A model generated the notes under the pieces. The model ran no database searches, had not been told where the DNA came from, and was given only the letters and a program-made list of their open reading frames with translations. Positions 27,259 through 37,974 of a stretch of DNA of 64,000 nucleotides are shown here, piece after piece. The stretch is from Variovorax sp. PAMC28562 (GTDB taxonomy: Bacteria; Pseudomonadota; Gammaproteobacteria; Burkholderiales; Burkholderiaceae_C): the NCBI RefSeq assembly GCF_014303735.1, contig NZ_CP060296.1, forward strand, positions 4,051,501-4,115,500, read 5' to 3'. Positions within the stretch are counted from its first letter, which is position 1; each line of letters starts with the position of its first letter. The position numbers were made by a program, and so were the translations under genes.

Positions 27259-27729
27259 TCAGGCGCCCGGCGGTGGCGTGATGATGGTCGCCGAGCGGCG
27301 GTCCAGCCGGTCTTCCAGTTGCCCGATGTGTGCAGCCATCGTGTTGTCCGACTGATCTACCCGGGCCAGCACAGCGCGCTCCATATCGGCGGCACGTGTC
27401 GCCTGTTTCTGCTCCTGCGCCTCGATGAAGGCCCGCAACTCCGTAAAGCGCGAGGCCTCGGCCTTGTCGGCCAATTCACGCTGCGCTTGCAGCTCTTTGG
27501 TGTGGCGACGCGTGTCGAGCATCAACGTGCTCTGCAGATAGAACACGTAGACCAGGAACATCAGCCCGAGCAAGGCGGTCAGCCCCAGCATGATGAGCCC
27601 GAGCGGCGCCGTCACCTGCATCACGCCGATCGACATGATCGTCGGCGCCGACAGCCCGCCCCAGTTGAGCGCAGCCAATGCCGCGATCAACACCACTACC
27701 AATACCAACGCTCCGGTTCTGACACCCAT
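27259..27729 (-). CDS. Inner-membrane protein with two helices and a cytoplasmic coiled coil
   Basis: 156 residues. Two hydrophobic segments (about 6-24 and 43-66) are followed by a charged helix from about 72 to 140 (LQAQRELADKAEASRFTEL, then EQKQATRAADMERAVLARV). The layout resembles LapA-like proteins, but no family-defining motif is seen. It is 24 bases downstream of acs on the same strand and could share its transcript. Function unknown. Confidence 0.65.
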   Translation of the reverse strand: MGVRTGALVLVVVLIAALAALNWGGLSAPTIMSIGVMQVTAPLGLIMLGLTALLGLMFLVYVFYLQSTLMLDTRRHTKELQAQRELADKAEASRFTELRAFIEAQEQKQATRAADMERAVLARVDQSDNTMAAHIGQLEDRLDRRSATIITPPPGA

Positions 27730-27753
27730 GATTCACTCCCGATAAACGACCCG

Positions 27754-29748
<1,995 letters not shown>

Positions 29749-29907
29749 GGTTGTCTCCTGAACCTGCTTGTAATGACGGGGTCGCCTGTGGCCGGTAATG
29801 TCGACGGACGCACTTACGGGCCACTGACGGGTCCATATTAGCCACACGCGACGGCGTAGCAACCCATTTCCGCCCCCTAAAATTGCCTTTTCCACCCTTC
29901 ACGCCCG

Positions 29908-30522
29908 ATGTCCATTCCCGACCCGCAATTTCCCACACAAGGCAAGGTTTCGCCATTGCGCCCCCTGCCCAAGTTGATCTTCGCGAGCCGCTGGCTGCAA
30001 TTGCCGCTGTACCTCGGGCTGATCGTCGCTCAGGGCGTGTACGTGGTGCACTTCCTGGTCGAACTGTTGCATCTGGTCGAGGCGGCGTTCGGCAGCCAGA
30101 CGGCGCTGCAGGCACTGATCAGCAGCATCGGCTACAAGACCGCGGCGCCGATCGTCACGCTCAACGAGACGGTCATCATGCTGGTGGTGCTGGCGCTGAT
30201 CGACGTGGTCATGATCAGCAACCTGCTCATCATGGTGATCGTGGGCGGCTACGAAACTTTCGTGAGCCGGATGGACCTCGAAGGCCACCGGGACCAGCCC
30301 GAGTGGCTGAGCCACGTGAACGCCTCTGTGCTCAAGGTGAAGCTGGCCACCGCCATCATCGGCATCAGCTCGATTCATCTGCTCAAGACCTTCATCAACG
30401 CCGACAACTACACCGACCGGGTGCTGATCGCGCAGACGGTGATCCACATCACCTTCCTGATGTCGGCCATGGCGATTGCGTACACCGACAAGCTGATGGC
30501 GCGCGCGCCGGGCGAGCACTGA
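29908..30522 (+). CDS. YqhA/UPF0114 family inner-membrane protein (TIGR00645)
   Basis: 204 residues with four membrane segments (about 30-48, 88-118, 143-165, 178-195). Family phrases are [19 protein letters not shown], the conserved [20 protein letters not shown] (about 95-114) and [14 protein letters not shown]. Members are widespread in proteobacteria, with no settled function; ion transport has been suggested. It is divergent from acs. Confidence 0.85.
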   Translation: MSIPDPQFPTQGKVSPLRPLPKLIFASRWLQLPLYLGLIVAQGVYVVHFLVELLHLVEAAFGSQTALQALISSIGYKTAAPIVTLNETVIMLVVLALIDVVMISNLLIMVIVGGYETFVSRMDLEGHRDQPEWLSHVNASVLKVKLATAIIGISSIHLLKTFINADNYTDRVLIAQTVIHITFLMSAMAIAYTDKLMARAPGEH

Positions 30523-30571
30523 CTCAACGCAAATTCCGGGCGCTCCGCCGGGCGCCCCGGCTTGACAGCTC

Positions 30572-31957
30572 TCAGCGGCCGGTCATGTTTTCAGGAATGA
30601 CCCAGGCATCGAATTGCTCACCTGTGAGATGCCCTGAAGCCACGGCCGCCTCGCGCAGGCTGCTGCCTTCCTTGTGCGCCTTTTTGGCGATGTAGGCCGC
30701 CTTGTCATAGCCGATGTGCGTGTTCAGCGCCGTCACCAGCATCAGCGAGCGTTGCACCAGTTCGGCGATGCGCTCGCGGTTCGGCTCGATGCCGACGGCG
30801 CAATGGTCGTTGAAGCTCACCATGCCATCGGCCAGCAGCCGCGCGCTCTGCAGGAAGTTGTGCGCCACCATCGGGCGGAACACGTTGAGCTCGAAGTTGC
30901 CCGACGCACCGCCGATGTTGATGGCGACGTCGTTGCCCATCACCTGCGCGGCCAGCATGGTGACCGCCTCACTCTGCGTCGGGTTGACCTTGCCCGGCAT
31001 GATCGACGAGCCCGGCTCGTTCTCCGGAATACTCAATTCGCCGATGCCGCTGCGCGGGCCACTGGCGAGCCAGCGCACGTCGTTGGCGATCTTGTTCATG
31101 CTGGCGGCCAATGTCTTGAGCGCGCCGTGCGCATGCACCAGCGCATCGACCGAAGCCATCGACTCGAACTTGTTCGGCGCGGTAATGAAAGGCAGCCCCG
31201 TGAGGCGCGCCAGTTCGGTCGCCACCTGCTCGGCATAGCCCTTGGGCGCATTGAGCCCGGTGCCGACCGCCGTGCCGCCGAGCGCCAGCTCGCACAGGTG
31301 CGGCAGCGCGGCGCGCACATGCGTTTCACCGTGTTTCAGCTGCGCCGCGTAGCCCGAAAATTCCTGGCCCAGCGTCAGCGGTGTCGCGTCTTGCAGATGG
31401 GTGCGCCCGATCTTCACGATGTCGATGAAGTCAGTCGACTTCTGCTCCAGCGTGCCGCGCAGCTTGGCGATGGCGGGCAGCAGCTTGTGGGTGAGCGCCT
31501 CGACCGCGGCCACGTGCATGGCGGTCGGAAACACGTCGTTGCTCGACTGGCTGCGGTTGACGTCGTCGTTCGGATGCACCAGCCGCCCTTCGCCGCGCTC
31601 GCCGCCGAGCAACTCGCTCGCGCGGTTTGCCAGCACCTCGTTCACGTTCATGTTGGTCTGCGTGCCGGAGCCGGTCTGCCACACCACCAGCGGGAACTCG
31701 TCCGGGTGTTTCCCGGCGATGACTTCATCGGCCGCGGCGACGATGGCCTGAGTCTTTTTTTCGTCCTGCAGGCCGAGCGCGTGGTTGACCACCGCCGATG
31801 CCCGCTTGACCTGCGCCAGCGCCGTGATGATTTCACGCGGCTGGCGCTCGCCCGAGATGTCGAAGTTCTGCAGAGAGCGCTGCGTTTGGGCGCCCCAGAG
31901 CTTGTCCGATGGAACGTCGATGGGGCCGAAAGTGTCGCGCTCGGTGCGTGTGGTCAT
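30572..31957 (-). CDS. fumC: Fumarate hydratase class II
   Basis: 461 residues, the family length. It interconverts fumarate and malate without an iron-sulfur cluster. The superfamily signature [16 protein letters not shown] lies at about 316-331 and holds the catalytic serine. [14 protein letters not shown] (about 95-108), [11 protein letters not shown] and the catalytic-histidine segment [18 protein letters not shown] (about 181-198) are present. It faces yqhA and is divergent from the binding-protein gene. A second, unrelated fumarase (fumA) lies 1.5 kb away. Confidence 0.95.
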   Translation of the reverse strand: MTTRTERDTFGPIDVPSDKLWGAQTQRSLQNFDISGERQPREIITALAQVKRASAVVNHALGLQDEKKTQAIVAAADEVIAGKHPDEFPLVVWQTGSGTQTNMNVNEVLANRASELLGGERGEGRLVHPNDDVNRSQSSNDVFPTAMHVAAVEALTHKLLPAIAKLRGTLEQKSTDFIDIVKIGRTHLQDATPLTLGQEFSGYAAQLKHGETHVRAALPHLCELALGGTAVGTGLNAPKGYAEQVATELARLTGLPFITAPNKFESMASVDALVHAHGALKTLAASMNKIANDVRWLASGPRSGIGELSIPENEPGSSIMPGKVNPTQSEAVTMLAAQVMGNDVAINIGGASGNFELNVFRPMVAHNFLQSARLLADGMVSFNDHCAVGIEPNRERIAELVQRSLMLVTALNTHIGYDKAAYIAKKAHKEGSSLREAAVASGHLTGEQFDAWVIPENMTGR

Positions 31958-32162
31958 GAGGAGAAGCTGTAGTCGCAGTGATGAAACGGAGCGTCAGTAT
32001 GGGCCGAACAAGAAAGGTTCTCACTGGCAGGGATTTCAAAAGCGCCCGCGGTCAGAGGCATCTAAGGGATAGTCCCTGCGCAGAAATGTCGCGTGGGAGA
32101 CGTTAGCGCCGCGACGCGCGCCCTACTGTCCTTCTCCATAACAAAACCCATTGGAGACACGC

Positions 32163-33419
32163 ATGCAGCGCTTAGGTTTCATCCGCCCGGTCCGGTCGTT
32201 GCTGTGCGTTGCAGCGCTCGCCGCATGCGGCGTAGCGTCGGCCGCAGAGACGGTCAAGATCGCCTTCATCGAGGTGCTTTCCGGCGCCTTCGCATTCACA
32301 GGCCAGAGCTCGCTCAACCAACTGCGCGAAGTCGTCGCGCAACTCAACGCGAATGCCACGCCGACCGACCCGAAACTTGAAATCGTGCCGTTCGACGGCA
32401 AGGGTTCACCGCAGGAAAGCACCGTGGCGCTGAAGGCTGCTTCCGACCAGGGCATCCGTTACGCGACCCAGGGCGGTGGCTCGGGCGTGGCGTTTGCGCT
32501 GGTCGACGCGATCAACAAGCAGGCCGATCGCGACCCGAACAACGCGATGGTCTACCTCAACTATTCGGCGATGGACCCGGGGTTGACCAACGACAAGTGC
32601 AGCTTCTGGCACTTCCGTTTCTATCCCTCAAGCGAGATGCAGATCGAAGGCCTGACGACCTATCTGCAGAAGAAGCCGGACGTGAAAAAGGTGTTCCTGT
32701 TCAACCAGAACTACACGCACGGCCAGCAGGTCGCAAAGGCCTCGCGCGCCTACCTCGCCAGAAAGCGGCCCGACATCCAGATCGTCGGCGAGGACTACGT
32801 GCCGATCGCCACGGTGCGCGACTTCGCGCCCTACGTCGCCAAGATCGCCGCGTCGGGCGCCGACACGGTCATCACCTCCAACTGGGGCACTGACCTCGGC
32901 CTCCTCTTCAAGGCCGCCAAGGACTACAACCTCAACATCAATTTCTACACCTTCAACGCCAACAATCCGGGCATCCCGGCGCAGATGGGTTCGTGGGGCG
33001 TCGAGAAAGTCAACGTGATGTGGAACTGGGGCAGCAACGCACCGACGCCCGCGCTCGAAAAGATCGCCATGGCATACAAGAAGAAATCGCCGGAAGACGA
33101 CTTCATCTACGCGTCGCACTGGTACACCATGAACATGCTGCGCGCTGCCATGCGGCAGGCCAAATCGACCGACCCGAAGAAGGTCGCATTCGCCCTGGAA
33201 GGTATGAAGTACGAGAGCCCGGTCGGCGAAGTCGAGATGCGCAAGGTCGATCACCAGATGCTCGCGCCCATCTACCTCGGCGTGTGGGCCAAGCAGGGCA
33301 GCCCCGGCGTGAAACACGACGCCGACAACACGGGTTACGGCTTCCGCTCCGAAGTGGTGTGGGATTCGTATGTGAGCGCGCAGCCAACGTCCTGCCAGAT
33401 GAAGCGCCCGCCGGCCTGA
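32163..33419 (+). CDS. ABC transporter periplasmic binding protein, branched-chain amino acid (LivJ/K) type
   Basis: 418 residues from ATG 32163 after TTGGAGAC. Signal peptide 1-25 (LLCVAALAACGVASA). A Peripla_BP_6-type fold follows: VKIAFIEVLSGAFAFTG (about 30-46), KVFLFNQNYTHGQQVA (about 181-196) and DTVITSNWGTDLGLLFKAA (about 240-258). The binding phrase of LivJ (GP.SG) is replaced by LSGAFAFTG, so the ligand may be a small aromatic or amide. No permease or ATPase is adjacent, so it is an orphan receptor. Confidence 0.83.
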   Translation: MQRLGFIRPVRSLLCVAALAACGVASAAETVKIAFIEVLSGAFAFTGQSSLNQLREVVAQLNANATPTDPKLEIVPFDGKGSPQESTVALKAASDQGIRYATQGGGSGVAFALVDAINKQADRDPNNAMVYLNYSAMDPGLTNDKCSFWHFRFYPSSEMQIEGLTTYLQKKPDVKKVFLFNQNYTHGQQVAKASRAYLARKRPDIQIVGEDYVPIATVRDFAPYVAKIAASGADTVITSNWGTDLGLLFKAAKDYNLNINFYTFNANNPGIPAQMGSWGVEKVNVMWNWGSNAPTPALEKIAMAYKKKSPEDDFIYASHWYTMNMLRAAMRQAKSTDPKKVAFALEGMKYESPVGEVEMRKVDHQMLAPIYLGVWAKQGSPGVKHDADNTGYGFRSEVVWDSYVSAQPTSCQMKRPPA

Positions 33420-33437
33420 CGCCAGGTACATCGCGGG

Positions 33438-33468
33438 GCGGTGGGGGATAATTTCGGCTCCCCACCGC
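33438..33468. promoter_or_regulatory. Nine-base-pair hairpin just upstream of fumA
   Basis: GCGGTGGGG (33438-33446) pairs perfectly with CCCCACCGC (33460-33468) around a 13-base loop that contains GATAAT, a possible -10 box. No T-run follows on either strand, so it is not a classic terminator. It ends 18 bases before the fumA ATG and may form in the leader or overlap the promoter. Confidence 0.4.
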
Positions 33469-33486
33469 ACAACAAAAGACCGCACG

Positions 33487-35040
33487 ATGACCACCACCAT
33501 CCAGCAGGCCGACCTGATCGAATCGGTCGCCGCCGCGCTGCAGTACATCAGCTACTACCACCCGACCGACTACATCGCGCATCTGGCCAAAGCGTACGAC
33601 CGCGAACAGAGCCCAGCCGCCAAGGACGCGATCGCGCAGATCCTGACCAACAGCAAGATGAGCGCGACCGGCCACCGGCCGATCTGCCAGGACACCGGCA
33701 TCGTCAACGTGTTCCTGAAAGTCGGCATGGATGTGCGCTGGGGCGGCTTCACCGGCAGTCTGGACGACGCCATCAACGAAGGCGTGCGGCAGGGCTACAA
33801 CCATCCCGACAACACGTTGCGCGCATCGGTCGTGGCCGACCCGGAGTTCGATCGCAAGAACACCAAGGACAACACACCGGCGGTGATATTTACCGAGATC
33901 GTTCCCGGCAACACGCTGGAAGTGACGGTCGCGGCCAAGGGCGGCGGCAGCGAGAACAAGAGCAAGCTGGTGATGCTCAACCCCGGCGACAGCGTGGTCG
34001 ACTGGGTGCTCAAGACGGTTCCGACGATGGGCGCGGGCTGGTGCCCGCCCGGCATGCTCGGCATCGGCATCGGCGGCACCGCAGAGAAAGCCGCGCTGAT
34101 GGCCAAGGAAAGCCTGATGGACGACCTGGACATGCACGAGCTGCAGGCCAAGAAGGGATCGGGCGCCGAGCTGACCAAGGTCGAGGCACTGCGCATCGAG
34201 CTGTACGAAAAGGTCAACGCGCTCGGCATCGGGGCCCAGGGCCTGGGCGGCCTGTCGACGGTGCTCGACATCAAGATCAAAATGTACCCGACACACGCTG
34301 CCAGCAAGCCCGTCGCGATGATCCCCAACTGCGCGGCCACGCGGCACGCCCATTTCGTGATGGACGGCAGCGGCGCGGTGTATCTCACGCCGCCTTCGCT
34401 CGACCTGTGGCCCGATGTCGACTGGGCGCCCGACTACAAGAAGAGCAAACGCGTCGACCTCGACACGTTGACGCCCGCCGAAGTGGCGAGCTGGAAGCCG
34501 GGCGATACGCTGCTGCTCAACGGCAAGATGCTCACGGGCCGCGATGCCGCGCACAAGCGAATCGCCGACATGCTGGCCAAGGGCGAGAAGCTGCCGGTCG
34601 ACTTCACCAACCGCGTCATCTACTACGTCGGCCCGGTCGATCCGATGAAGGGTGAAGCCGTCGGCCCGGCCGGCCCGACCACCGCCACGCGGATGGACGG
34701 TTTCACCGAAATGATGCTGGCGCAAACCGGCCTGATCGCGATGATCGGCAAGGCCGAACGCGGCCCGGTCGCCATCGAGGCGATCAAGAAGCACAAGAGC
34801 GCCTACCTGATGGCGGTCGGCGGCGCGGCCTATCTGGTGAGCAAGGCGATCAAGACGGCGAAGGTCGTCGGCTTCGCTGACCTCGGCATGGAGGCGATCT
34901 ACGAGTTCGACGTGGTCGACATGCCGGTGACGGTGGCGGTCGATGCGGGCGGCACCAGCGTTCACATCACCGGCCCGGCCGAATGGCAAAAGCGCATCGC
35001 GTCCGGCGCGCTCAAGACCATCGTGCTGGAAGCGGTTTGA
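33487..35040 (+). CDS. fumA: Fumarate hydratase class I (iron-sulfur)
   Basis: 517 residues, a single-chain class I fumarase. Cluster cysteines fit GHRPICQDTGIVNVF (about 59-73), the GAGWCPPGMLGIGIGGTAEKA region (about 179-199) and AMIPNCAATRHAHFVMDG (about 278-295). The C-terminal beta domain carries GPTTATRMDGFTEMMLAQ and KAERGPVAIEAIKKHK. The enzyme is oxygen-sensitive in known relatives, so pairing with stable FumC suits a life across oxygen levels. The murI start overlaps its stop. Confidence 0.93.
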   Translation: MTTTIQQADLIESVAAALQYISYYHPTDYIAHLAKAYDREQSPAAKDAIAQILTNSKMSATGHRPICQDTGIVNVFLKVGMDVRWGGFTGSLDDAINEGVRQGYNHPDNTLRASVVADPEFDRKNTKDNTPAVIFTEIVPGNTLEVTVAAKGGGSENKSKLVMLNPGDSVVDWVLKTVPTMGAGWCPPGMLGIGIGGTAEKAALMAKESLMDDLDMHELQAKKGSGAELTKVEALRIELYEKVNALGIGAQGLGGLSTVLDIKIKMYPTHAASKPVAMIPNCAATRHAHFVMDGSGAVYLTPPSLDLWPDVDWAPDYKKSKRVDLDTLTPAEVASWKPGDTLLLNGKMLTGRDAAHKRIADMLAKGEKLPVDFTNRVIYYVGPVDPMKGEAVGPAGPTTATRMDGFTEMMLAQTGLIAMIGKAERGPVAIEAIKKHKSAYLMAVGGAAYLVSKAIKTAKVVGFADLGMEAIYEFDVVDMPVTVAVDAGGTSVHITGPAEWQKRIASGALKTIVLEAV

Positions 35041-35909
35041 GCGATCGACCCGTTGGTGTGTTCGACAGCGGCATCGGTGGCTTCAGCGTGCTCAACGCGC
35101 TGCAGGCCGAGCTGCCCGACGAGCGCTTCGTCTACTTCGCCGACACCGCCCACGCGCCGTACGGCGAGCGCGGCGACGACTACGTGGCGGCACGCACTCG
35201 CGCGGTAACGCGCCACCTGGTCGACGCGCACGACATCAAGGCGATGGTGGTCGCATGCAACACCGCCACGGCCGCCGCGATCCACGTGTTGCGGGTCGAC
35301 CATGCTGCACTGCCCCTCGTGGGCGTCGAGCCTGCCTTGAAGCCGGCGGTGGCGATCAGCCGCACGCGCCGCATCGCCGTGCTCGCGACGCGCGGCACCC
35401 TGGCGAGTGCCAAGTTCAACGCCTTGCTTGCATCGCTCGCCGCGCAGGCCGACTTCAGTCTGGTGCCATGCGACGGGCTCGCGGCGGCCATCGAGGCGAA
35501 CGACGCCGCCGGCATCGCGTCGCTGTGCGCCAGGTACGCCGCGGCTGCGGGCACGTTCGGCATCGCGGCCGGCGAGGTCGATACGCTGGTCCTCGGCTGC
35601 ACGCACTATCCGTTCGTCGCGGAGCAGCTTCGAGCAAGCACCGGCGCCGAGGTGCACTACATCGACACGGGTGCGCCCGTGGCGCAGCAGACACGGCGGT
35701 TGCTCGCTGCGTCACAGCAGCTTGCCGTGAGCGCGACCCGACAAGAAGATACGGCCGACGCAACCGATACGACACGCGATAGAACCCGCACGACCTTGCT
35801 CTTGACCAGCGGTGACCCGTCGCAACTCGACGCGGCAGCGAGCCGGTGGTTGCTTCGATCGGCGGCGCCGGCCGCCGTGTTTTCAGCCACGGCTATGGCA
35901 GCGGCCTGA
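35037..35909 (+). CDS. murI: Glutamate racemase
   Basis: 290 residues from a TTG at 35037 that overlaps the fumA stop (TTGA), with GGAAG four bases before it. The frame is open further upstream inside fumA, but the family begins at RPVGVFDSGIGGFSVLNAL (about 4-22). The catalytic cysteines lie in VVACNTATAAA (about 74) and LGCTHYPF (about 186). It makes D-glutamate for peptidoglycan. Coupling to fumA is unusual and may be chance. The C-terminal 45 residues, rich in Asp and Thr, are longer than usual. Confidence 0.88.
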   Translation: MSDRPVGVFDSGIGGFSVLNALQAELPDERFVYFADTAHAPYGERGDDYVAARTRAVTRHLVDAHDIKAMVVACNTATAAAIHVLRVDHAALPLVGVEPALKPAVAISRTRRIAVLATRGTLASAKFNALLASLAAQADFSLVPCDGLAAAIEANDAAGIASLCARYAAAAGTFGIAAGEVDTLVLGCTHYPFVAEQLRASTGAEVHYIDTGAPVAQQTRRLLAASQQLAVSATRQEDTADATDTTRDRTRTTLLLTSGDPSQLDAAASRWLLRSAAPAAVFSATAMAAA

Positions 35910-35977
35910 TCGAGGTGCTCGACGCGCTGCGCCCGCCCTGCACGACGTACCTGACCCGCATGACGCATTGGTTCCAC

Positions 35978-36748
35978 ATGATCAGCCGCCTGCGACTGCC
36001 GCTCGTGGCCGCCGTCCTGGCAGGCTACGGCATCGCAGGCCACGCATCCTGCGACAGCGGCCTTGCAGAGCGGATGCACGAGAAACTGCATCCCAAGCGA
36101 CAGCTCGACCACGAGCGGGCCGTCTGCCAGCCGTGGCGCGGCGTGCCGGGGCGTTTTATCGTCGTGCTGCCACTGGTCCGGGCAGGCTCTGAAGCGGACA
36201 TGGCCGATTTCGACCTCGATGTCATGGTCGTGCAGCAGGCCGACAACGGCAATACCGAGCGGGCCAAAGTCGTCAGCCGGACCTTCGAAGAGTCGGCGCT
36301 CTCCGAAGACGCGGTGCGCATCGCCGACATCAAGGTCGACACCGCGCGCTACACGCTCGCGCCGGAAACGCGCGCGTTCGGCTTGCGCATCGTCCGTCAG
36401 GGCAGCTCACGCGCCAATCCGTTCTCGAACGAGACGCTGACCCTCTACCTGCCGCACGGCCCCAAGCTGCTGAAGGTGCTGGACAAGCTCGAGACGACGG
36501 TCGAGCGCGGCGAATGGGACACCAACTGCAACGGCAACTTCGAGACGGTGCAGGGCAGCCTGTCGATCGCGCGGACGATCAGCAATGGTTATGCCGATCT
36601 CGTGCTGCATCAAACGCGGTCGGGAACGCGGTCGGTTGCCCAGGGAGACGAATGCACGACGCAGGAACGGCCGACTAAGTTCGGCTCGAAAACGCTGCGC
36701 TTCGATGGCACGGCATATCGCGCATCGGAAATCAGCGCGGGATACTGA
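35978..36748 (+). CDS. Secreted protein of unknown function
   Basis: 256 residues from ATG 35978; an ATG six codons earlier (35960) is also possible. Signal peptide 1-22 (LPLVAAVLAGYGIAGHA). The mature part has two cysteines near the N-terminus (ASCDSGLAER, AVCQPWRG) and two more near the end (DTNCNGNFE, DECTTQERP), probably two disulphides. It is beta-rich in the middle (TLTLYLPHGPKLLKVLDKL). No family is recognised. It begins 68 bases after murI on the same strand. Confidence 0.7.
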   Translation: MISRLRLPLVAAVLAGYGIAGHASCDSGLAERMHEKLHPKRQLDHERAVCQPWRGVPGRFIVVLPLVRAGSEADMADFDLDVMVVQQADNGNTERAKVVSRTFEESALSEDAVRIADIKVDTARYTLAPETRAFGLRIVRQGSSRANPFSNETLTLYLPHGPKLLKVLDKLETTVERGEWDTNCNGNFETVQGSLSIARTISNGYADLVLHQTRSGTRSVAQGDECTTQERPTKFGSKTLRFDGTAYRASEISAGY

Positions 36749-36766
36749 CGCGCTGGGAAGGACGAC

Positions 36767-37408
36767 TCAGTGAAGGTGGCGCGGCCGGCGGCCACCGCCG
36801 TGTCCGCCACCGCCCGAACCACCGCTGCCACCCGTGCCACGCGGGCGCTTGCCGATTTCCAGCGAATTGACGAGCGCGTCGAAGCGCTCGCCGAAGAGCT
36901 TGTCTATTTCTGCGACCACGCCGCTCAATTCGGCACCGTCGAAGTGGCGCTCCATCAGGTTCACCACGTCTTCGACCAACAGGTCGCGCTGCACCTGCAT
37001 GATCGCGGCCGGATTGGGGCCGACGAACAGCATGATGAAGTCGTCGCGCGATTCGTCTTCAGGGTCGCCGTCTTCTTCTTCGTCGAACTCGGTGTCGTAG
37101 AAGGTGATTTCGATGGCGGCGCCGCGGTCGGAGAGTTCGTTGAGCGCCATGGCCATCTCGTCGAGCGCTTGGCGAAAATCTTCATCGCCCGCCACGGTCC
37201 AGCACATCTGGAGCACATGCTCCTTTTGCTCGAACCGGATGCCGGGCTCTTCTTCATAAACGCTGGTGGCGCCGTCGGCGAGCGACTTGGCACCTGCGTA
37301 TTGCCAGAGCGGCGTCAGCGCCTCCTGGATCTGCGCAAAGGTCACATCGGCGCGCAACGGTACATCGCCGTGCACATGAATTTCGAACGGAGCGTTGTAG
37401 CGAGGCAT
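36767..37408 (-). CDS. Conserved hypothetical protein with acidic middle and Gly-rich tail (DUF6806-like)
   Basis: 213 residues. An N-terminal alpha/beta domain (RYNAPFEIHVHGDVPLRADV) is followed by an acidic stretch (DTEFDEEEDGDPEDESRDD, about 107-125), a helical region and a Gly/Arg/His-rich tail (GGSGGSGGGGHGGGRRPRH). The tail looks disordered and could bind metal or nucleic acid. Similar proteins are common in Comamonadaceae; no function is established. It marks the left border of the mobile-element scar. Confidence 0.7.
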   Translation of the reverse strand: MPRYNAPFEIHVHGDVPLRADVTFAQIQEALTPLWQYAGAKSLADGATSVYEEEPGIRFEQKEHVLQMCWTVAGDEDFRQALDEMAMALNELSDRGAAIEITFYDTEFDEEEDGDPEDESRDDFIMLFVGPNPAAIMQVQRDLLVEDVVNLMERHFDGAELSGVVAEIDKLFGERFDALVNSLEIGKRPRGTGGSGGSGGGGHGGGRRPRHLH

Positions 37409-37430
37409 GAAGTGCTCCCTTGTGTCTGGT

Positions 37431-37493
37431 TGGTGCCCGGAGCCGGAATCGAACCGGCATGCTCCTTATTCAGGAAGCGGCGGATTTTAAGTC
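37431..37493 (-). pseudogene. 3' half of a tRNA-Leu(UAA) gene
   Basis: On the minus strand this reads from the anticodon loop to the end: GACTTAAAATCCGC, a variable arm (CTTCCTGAATAAGGAG), a perfect T-arm (GCCGGTTCGATTCCGGC) and CCGGGCACCA. The 5' half (acceptor strand, D-arm, 5' anticodon stem) is absent; the bases before it (GGCTT) cannot pair to close the anticodon stem. The break at the anticodon loop is where tRNA-targeting integrases cut, so this looks like an attachment-site scar. Confidence 0.85.
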
Positions 37494-37650
37494 AAGCCTA
37501 AACACATCCGAGCACAGATCAATGATTGTCCACCACAAGGGAAACCGGTCCTTTGTGGTGCAGCTTGGTGGTCGCTGCGTGCTGGATTGTGTCGCGCTGT
37601 GGTGGTTTGCTACGCACGCTTTACGCACCGTCTATCATGGTGTCTGTGCT

Positions 37651-37737
37651 GCGTGGGTGACGGAATAGGTAGACGTAGCGGGCTTAAAACCCGCCGCCTT
37701 CACGGGCGTACGGGTTCGATTCCCGTCCCGCGCACCA
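37651..37737 (+). tRNA. tRNA-Leu (anticodon UAA)
   Basis: 87 bases including an encoded CCA. The acceptor stem GCGTGGG pairs with CCCGCGC (one G-U). The anticodon stem-loop is GCGGG-CTTAAAA-CCCGC, giving UAA. A long class II variable arm (CGCCTTCACGGGCG) and a T-arm (ACGGG-TTCGATT-CCCGT) are complete. Its body differs from the nearby fragment of a UAA-Leu gene, so the two are not duplicates. Confidence 0.95.
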
Positions 37738-37878
37738 CCTTCATGCTGCTCATATTCCTGGTGGGCAATGTGGCCAGCCCGATCCTGAGATCCTGATGCG
37801 TTTTCCGATTCAGATTTACCCGGGCGTTCAGCCTACCCCGCTGTTTTTTCAAGCAGTGGGGTACGAGGAGTGATCACC

Positions 37879-37974
37879 ATGGCCATGATTGGCAAGGTCA
37901 TGTAGATGCACCACCGCGACAAGAAATCGGTCCGCGAGATCGTTTGGGCACCGAGCCTGGTGCTCACACGGCAC
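37879..37974 (+). pseudogene. 5' remnant of an IS21-family transposase (istA)
   Basis: After GGAG and an ATG at 37879 the frame reads MAMIGKVM, a stop, then MHHRDKKSVREIV, which matches the N-terminus of IstA proteins (IGKVRRM..RDKKSVREIA). It has one internal stop and then loses similarity as it runs into the end of the MFS gene. The bases from about 37800 to 37878 are probably the element's left end. Non-functional. Confidence 0.75.

Noticed and set aside
35846-35977. Earlier start of the secreted protein inside murI
   Set aside because: The signal peptide begins at 35978 (or 35960); the upstream part is murI shadow text.
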